17,038 nucleotides of DNA. Source: Actinomycetes bacterium (GTDB lineage: Bacteria > Actinomycetota > Actinomycetes > Propionibacteriales > Propionibacteriaceae). The translations under genes and the position numbers were made by a program. The stretch is taken from contig JAEZHJ010000140.1 in the NCBI GenBank assembly GCA_023436925.1, forward strand, positions 1 to 17,038. Direction: 5' to 3'. Position 1 is the stretch's first letter; the number at the start of each line of letters is the position of its first letter. A model generated the notes under the pieces. The model was not told where the DNA came from. It did no database searches and saw nothing but the letters and a program-made list of their open reading frames with translations. Below, in pieces: positions 14,022 through 17,038 of the stretch.

Positions 14022-14738
14022 ATGGACACCGCACCCGCGACCGAGTCGCGTCGCGCCTACCAGGTGGTACTGCGCCACATCGAGGCCGGCATCCTCGATG
14101 GCTCGTACCGCAAGGGGGAACTGCTGCCTCCGGAGCGGGATCTGGCTGCCCAGCTCAACGTCGGCCGGTCTGCGGTCCGGGAGGCGATGCGGGTGCTGGA
14201 GACCCAGGGCCTGATCACCGCCAGCACCGGACGCGGCGGCGGCACCCGGTTGACCCCGACGCAGGGCGACGCCCTGGCACGGATCTTCCGACTGCATCTG
14301 GCCATCCACGGCTCCGGGATCGGCGAGCTGACCGAGACCAGGGTCGCGCTGGAGCGCTCCTCCGCCGCGATCGCCGCCCGCCAGGTCAACGACCGCACCC
14401 TGCAGGGCCTGACCGCCACCGTCGCCGCGATGCGCGAGGCGACCACCATCGACGAGTTCAACGCCCTCGACACCGAGTTCCACGTCCTGCTTGCCCGGGC
14501 CGGCCGCAACGACCTGGTCGCCGACCTCACGGTGGCGATCCGGGAGGCGGTGCGGGAGCCGATCCGGACCGCGTCGGTCCAGATGGACGACTGGCCGAGC
14601 TTCCGGCTCACCCTGATCGAGGAGCACGAACGGGTCCTGGCGGCGATCGCCACCGGCGACCCGGAGGCCGCCGCGGCCGCCATGGAGGCCCACATCCGCC
14701 GGGCCTACTCGGCACTGGCCGACACGGCGGTCAGGTAG
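14022..14738 (+). CDS. lldR: FadR-subfamily GntR regulator, probable lactate-responsive LldR
   Basis: A 238-residue transcription factor. The N-terminal winged helix (about 10-76) has GELLPPERDLAAQLNVGRSAVREAMRVLETQGLI, the GntR signature (about residues 32-65), then a wing GRGGGTRL. The C-terminal FCD domain (about 85-232) has the metal-ligand set Asp150, His154 (DTEFH), His202 (EEHERV) and His224 (EAHIRR), which in this family bind Zn or Ni and a carboxylate effector such as lactate; Arg107 in TETR fits the effector-contacting position. Divergent placement from lutABC across a matching operator makes it the likely lactate-responsive repressor; the name is by context. Start ATG at 14022 with GGAGGG (14004-14009) upstream at a rather long 12-base spacing. 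Followed by a strong terminator hairpin. Confidence 0.88.
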   Translation: MDTAPATESRRAYQVVLRHIEAGILDGSYRKGELLPPERDLAAQLNVGRSAVREAMRVLETQGLITASTGRGGGTRLTPTQGDALARIFRLHLAIHGSGIGELTETRVALERSSAAIAARQVNDRTLQGLTATVAAMREATTIDEFNALDTEFHVLLARAGRNDLVADLTVAIREAVREPIRTASVQMDDWPSFRLTLIEEHERVLAAIATGDPEAAAAAMEAHIRRAYSALADTAVR

Positions 14739-14757
14739 GCAGGCCCCGGGGACGCGA

Positions 14758-14789
14758 CAGCGCCGGCCACCCCGAGGTGGCCGGCGCTG
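14758..14789. terminator. Strong bidirectional terminator hairpin
   Basis: CAGCGCCGGCCACC (14758-14771) and GGTGGCCGGCGCTG (14776-14789) form a perfect 14-bp stem with loop CCGA. On the plus strand it is followed by GTCTTTG, a weak U-tract. It lies between the convergent lldR-like gene and rplI and can serve both. Confidence 0.8.
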
Positions 14790-14802
14790 GTCTTTGAGTC
14801 GC

Positions 14803-15249
14803 TCAGGCGGCAGTGACGCCGACCGTGATGTGGGCGACCACACCGGAGGTCAGCTTGATGCCGACGACGTGGTCGCCGACGGTCTTGATCGGCTTGGCGA
14901 TCTCGATGGCGCGCTTGTCGAGCGCCGGGCCGCCGGCCTTCTTCACCGCGACGACGATGTCGGCCGCGGTGACGGCACCGAAGAGCTTGCCGGTGCTGCC
15001 GGCCTGGGCCGGCAGGGTGACGGAGAGCGCCTCCAGCTGGGAGCGCACCTCCTTGGCGTGCTCGACAGAGCGGATCTCGCGGGCGTCACGGGCCCGCTTG
15101 ATCCCCTCGATCTGCTTCTCGGCACCCTTGGTCCAGCTGATGGCGAACCCGCGGGGCAGGAGGTAGTTGCGGCCGTAGCCGTCCTTCACCTCGACGATGT
15201 CACCGGGGACGCCGACGTGCTCGACCGGGGCGGTCAGGATCAACTTCAT
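14803..15249 (-). CDS. rplI: 50S ribosomal protein L9
   Basis: A 148-residue L9 that binds domain V of 23S rRNA near the L1 stalk base. The N-terminal domain has MKLILTAPVEHVGVPGDIVE and the signature GYGRNYLLPRGFAI (about 24-37); a long connecting helix (about 41-75) leads to the C-terminal domain ending GIKLTSGVVAHITVGV. Length is normal. ATG at 15249 has a strong Shine-Dalgarno (AAAGGGAGGG). Last gene of the rpsF-ssb-rpsR-rplI cluster, 17 bp after rpsR, ended by the 14-bp hairpin. Confidence 0.98.
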   Translation of the reverse strand: MKLILTAPVEHVGVPGDIVEVKDGYGRNYLLPRGFAISWTKGAEKQIEGIKRARDAREIRSVEHAKEVRSQLEALSVTLPAQAGSTGKLFGAVTAADIVVAVKKAGGPALDKRAIEIAKPIKTVGDHVVGIKLTSGVVAHITVGVTAA

Positions 15250-15266
15250 GGTGGTCCCTCCCTTTC

Positions 15267-15506
15267 TCAGCGAGCGGTCGAGGCGTAGGGCAGCAGGGCG
15301 ACCTCGCGGGCGTTCTTCACCGCGATGGCGACCTTGCGCTGCTCCTGCACCGACAGGCCGGTGACGCGACGGGCGCGGATCTTGCCGCGCTCGGAGATGA
15401 ACTTCCGCAGCGTGGCGGTGTCCTTGTAGTCAATGTGGCCGATGCGAATCGACTTCGCCGGCACGATCTTCTTCTTGTTCACAGGCTTGCGCTGTGACGA
15501 GGCCAT
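15267..15506 (-). CDS. rpsR: 30S ribosomal protein S18, cysteine-free type
   Basis: A 79-residue S18 that pairs with S6 on the 30S platform. HIDYKDTATLRKFISERGKIRARRVTG (about 24-50) and VAIAVKNAREVALLPY near the end are the S18 core. It contains no cysteine: the usual zinc-ribbon CxxC and the Cys of 'TGNC' are absent (TGLS here), so it is the zinc-independent (C-) form, resembling RpsR2 of mycobacteria, which is normally an alternative made under zinc limitation. Here it sits in the standard operon between ssb and rplI. ATG at 15506, AAGGAG nine bases before. Whether a second, zinc-binding S18 exists elsewhere cannot be seen from this window. Confidence 0.97.
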   Translation of the reverse strand: MASSQRKPVNKKKIVPAKSIRIGHIDYKDTATLRKFISERGKIRARRVTGLSVQEQRKVAIAVKNAREVALLPYASTAR

Positions 15507-15598
15507 TGTGGTGCTCTCCTTGGTTTCGAAAGCCCGGCCGGAGCCGGAATGTGCCTGGCCCTGCAGTCAGTGACCCGGGCAGGTGAGAGGCAGTGCGA

Positions 15599-16096
15599 TC
15601 AGAACGGGGGCTCGTCGCTCTGGGCCTGGGCCCAGGGGTCGGCGCCGCCGGACCGCTCGCTCGAGCCGCCGGAACTGTTGCCCCAGTTGGAGCCGCCGGA
15701 GGAGGATCCTCCGCCGTAGTTGCCGCCGCCCCCGGAAGTCCGGGTGACCTTGGCCGTGGCGTACTTGAGCGCGGGACCGATCTCCTCGACGTCCACCTCG
15801 AACACCGTCCGCTTCTCGCCCTCACGGGTCTCGTAGGTGCGGGAGCGCAGGCGGCCCTGGACGATCACGCGCATCCCCTTGGTGAGGGACTCGGCGACGT
15901 TCTCGGCAGCCTGACGCCAGACGGCGCAGTTGAGGAACATGGCGTCGCCGTCTTTCCACTCGTTCGCCTGCCGGTCGAACGTGCGCGGCGTCGAGGCGAC
16001 GGTGAAGTTCGCCACGGGCGCCCCCGACGGGGTGAAGCGCAGTTCGGGGTCAGCGGTCAGGTTCCCGACGAGGGTGATGATGGTTTCGCCAGCCAT
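15599..16096 (-). CDS. ssb: Single-stranded DNA-binding protein
   Basis: A 165-residue SSB that coats single-stranded DNA during replication, repair and recombination, as a homotetramer. The OB fold (about 1-112) has TIITLVGNLTADPELRFTPSG, FLNCAVWRQAAENV and MRVIVQGRLRSRTYE. A Gly/Ser/Asn-rich linker (about 118-150) leads to the acidic tip SDEPPF, which recruits partner proteins. ATG at 16096 was chosen; upstream in-frame codons lack family features, and GAAAGA precedes it. It lies 82 bp after rpsF with a structured intergenic RNA and 92 bp before rpsR. Confidence 0.97.
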   Translation of the reverse strand: MAGETIITLVGNLTADPELRFTPSGAPVANFTVASTPRTFDRQANEWKDGDAMFLNCAVWRQAAENVAESLTKGMRVIVQGRLRSRTYETREGEKRTVFEVDVEEIGPALKYATAKVTRTSGGGGNYGGGSSSGGSNWGNSSGGSSERSGGADPWAQAQSDEPPF

Positions 16097-16124
16097 GGTG
16101 TGTCTTTCGGAGATTCGGACGTCT

Positions 16125-16172
16125 GCTGGGCCCAAGCCTGTCAGGTTGCCCTGACGTTTGGACAGGCCCAGC
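16125..16172 (-). repeat. Structured intergenic hairpin between rpsF and ssb
   Basis: In the transcript direction the outer arms GCTGGGCC (16172-16165) and GGCCCAGC (16132-16125) pair over 8 bp. Inside, GTCAGG (16155-16150) and CCTGAC (16145-16140) form a 6-bp stem closed by GCAA, a GNRA tetraloop; a competing pairing CCTGTC/GACAGG (16166-16161 with 16142-16137) is possible. It starts seven bases after the rpsF stop. Could be a processing, attenuation or stability element. Confidence 0.5.
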
Positions 16173-16178
16173 TATCGG

Positions 16179-16469
16179 TCAGTGGGTGTCCGGGCGGATG
16201 ACCTTCGTCCGCATGATCTGCTCGTTCAGGGTGAACTGGCGATCCAGTTCCTTCACGACGGCGGGATCAGCGGTGAGGTTGATGACGGCGTAGATGCCTT
16301 CGGACTTCTTGCGGATGTCGTAGGCGAGCCGGCGCCGGCCCCAGATGTCCAGGTTGTCGACAGTGCCACCGGCCTTCGTGAAAGCCGCCAGCGGCTTCTC
16401 CAGCAGGCCATTCACCTGGCGGTCGTCGACGTCGGGGTCGATGATGACCATGACTTCGTATTTGCGCAT
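16179..16469 (-). CDS. rpsF: 30S ribosomal protein S6
   Basis: A 96-residue S6, partner of S18 on the 30S platform. MRKYEVMVIIDPDVDDRQV, the signature WGRRRLAYDIRKKSEGIYAVINL (about 43-65) and the end LNEQIMRTKVIRPDTH are typical. ATG at 16469 follows a strong purine-rich region (AGGAGGTGGAG). First gene of the rpsF-ssb-rpsR-rplI cluster. The leader holds an 8-bp hairpin that might be a feedback site. Confidence 0.98.
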   Translation of the reverse strand: MRKYEVMVIIDPDVDDRQVNGLLEKPLAAFTKAGGTVDNLDIWGRRRLAYDIRKKSEGIYAVINLTADPAVVKELDRQFTLNEQIMRTKVIRPDTH

Positions 16470-16500
16470 ACGCGAACTCCACCTCCTCTGGTCTAGATCG

Positions 16501-16521
16501 GCTACGGGCGCTTCCCGTAGC
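16501..16521 (-). promoter_or_regulatory. Leader hairpin upstream of rpsF (S6:S18 feedback candidate)
   Basis: GCTACGGG and CCCGTAGC (16501-16508 and 16514-16521) form a perfect 8-bp stem with a 5-base loop, 31 bases before the rpsF start. In several bacteria the S6:S18 dimer represses rpsF translation by binding a leader hairpin; identity with that motif is not shown here. Confidence 0.45.
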
Positions 16522-16569
16522 AGGAGGGCGTAATTGCGGCCGCAGACGCGGGTCCACAGCCAAGGAGCC

Positions 16570-16575
16570 AGCCTA
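16570..16575 (-). promoter_or_regulatory. Candidate -10 element of the rpsF operon
   Basis: TAGGCT on the minus strand, about 100 bases before the rpsF ATG and upstream of the leader hairpin. No convincing -35 at 17 bases. Confidence 0.3.
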
Positions 16576-16670
16576 CCGGAGCTGAACCTCCCCCGGCGAA
16601 TCCTCAGCTTCCAGCTCTGGAAGGCCTTGTCCGGCAGGCGTAGCGTGGCTGGCGAGGCTGAGGAGCTCTC

Positions 16671-17038
16671 GTGAGACGTTGGTCGATGATCCTCCTTGCC
16701 GCCGCCCTCGTGGCTTGCGGCAGCACTACGGCGTGGGCCGATCCCGGCGACACCGACGTCTCGACCGTGGCCGTCGCCCGGCCCGCCTACCAGCCGCAGA
16801 GCACCTGCTCCCCCGCCGCCAAGCCGGGGACGGTCGCGCTGCTCAACCTGCTCGTCCAGCGGTGGGGCGGAGCGTCGTGGGGGATCTCCCGCGGCTGCCA
16901 CGTCGGTGGCACCTCCGAGCACAAGGAGGGGCGCGCGCTCGACTGGCACATGGACGCAGCCAGCCCGGGTGACCGCCAGCGGGTCGCCGAGGCCGTCCAG
17001 TGGCTGACCGCCGACAACGGGGCGGTCGCCGCGCAACT
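16671..17038 (+). CDS. Exported M15-like peptidase domain protein, 3' partial
   Basis: An open frame from GTG at 16671 runs past the window edge (122 codons visible). Start supported by AGGAG (16661-16665) five bases upstream. The N-terminus (MRRWSMILLAAALVACGS) is a signal peptide with a lipobox-like LVAC at 13-16, so Cys16 may be lipidated; a signal peptidase I site after AWA (21-23) is the alternative. The mature part has GCHVGGTSEHKEGRALDWHMD with His84, Asp91 and His93, the HxxGRAxD zinc motif seen in M15/VanY-like folds and the related ARB_07466-like domain of actinobacterial secreted proteins. It may act on peptidoglycan, but this is inferred. Divergent from rpsF; TAGCGT at 16641-16646 is a possible -10. 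Confidence 0.8.
   Translation, partial: MRRWSMILLAAALVACGSTTAWADPGDTDVSTVAVARPAYQPQSTCSPAAKPGTVALLNLLVQRWGGASWGISRGCHVGGTSEHKEGRALDWHMDAASPGDRQRVAEAVQWLTADNGAVAAQ

Noticed and set aside
15507..15598. Possible RNA structure between ssb and rpsR
   Set aside because: Only short GC-rich pairings such as CCGG/CCGG were found, no stem long enough to report.

Overview
The window is chromosomal DNA of a high-GC Gram-positive bacterium (Actinomycetota). The signs are very high GC with G/C third positions, many GTG starts, an MprA/MprB-type two-component pair, a DUF3152 protein (a family I know only from actinobacteria), a SigE-family ECF sigma factor and the rpsF-ssb-rpsR-rplI ribosomal/SSB cluster. 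A propionibacterial or nocardioid relative is possible but not provable from this sequence. I see no tRNA, rRNA, CRISPR, IS element, phage or plasmid feature; this looks like core chromosome.

Layout. 12-1793 (+): polytopic membrane protein of unknown function, whose 3' end overlaps antisense the end of an isochorismatase-like hydrolase (1703-2335, -). 2473-3069 (+): HAD phosphatase, probably leaderless, whose stop codon abuts the stop of the next minus-strand gene. 3070-4741 (-): SigE-family sigma factor and an overlapping Cys-rich single-pass membrane protein, a probable sigma/regulator pair. 4821-6879 (-): ornithine carbamoyltransferase followed by a Gfo/Idh/MocA oxidoreductase. 7018-7874 (+): small YvlD-like four-TM protein translationally coupled to a low-molecular-weight tyrosine phosphatase. 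7927-10064 (+): mprA-mprB, overlapping by 4 bp. 10090-10884 (-): DUF3152 protein with a destroyed zinc-site motif.

10932-13833 (-): lutA-lutB-lutC, the iron-sulfur L-lactate oxidation complex, with 4-bp overlaps between genes. Divergent from it is a FadR/LldR-type GntR regulator (14022-14738, +). The intergenic region holds a strong-looking promoter for lutA (TTGACG-17-TACGGT) and, at about the start point, a perfect FadR-family palindrome, TGGTCAGACCA. This reads as a lactate-responsive repressor circuit. A 14-bp perfect hairpin ends the regulator gene and the converging ribosomal cluster.

14803-16469 (-): rpsF, ssb, rpsR, rplI, transcribed right to left. The S18 is of the cysteine-free (zinc-independent) type. 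There are structured RNA candidates in the rpsF leader and between rpsF and ssb. 16671-end (+): the start of an exported protein with an M15-like HxxGRAxD zinc motif, cut by the window edge.

No clearly new multi-gene system is visible. The best leads are the catalytically dead-looking DUF3152 protein, the sigma/Cys-rich membrane pair, the lut operator architecture and the RNA hairpins of the rpsF operon.
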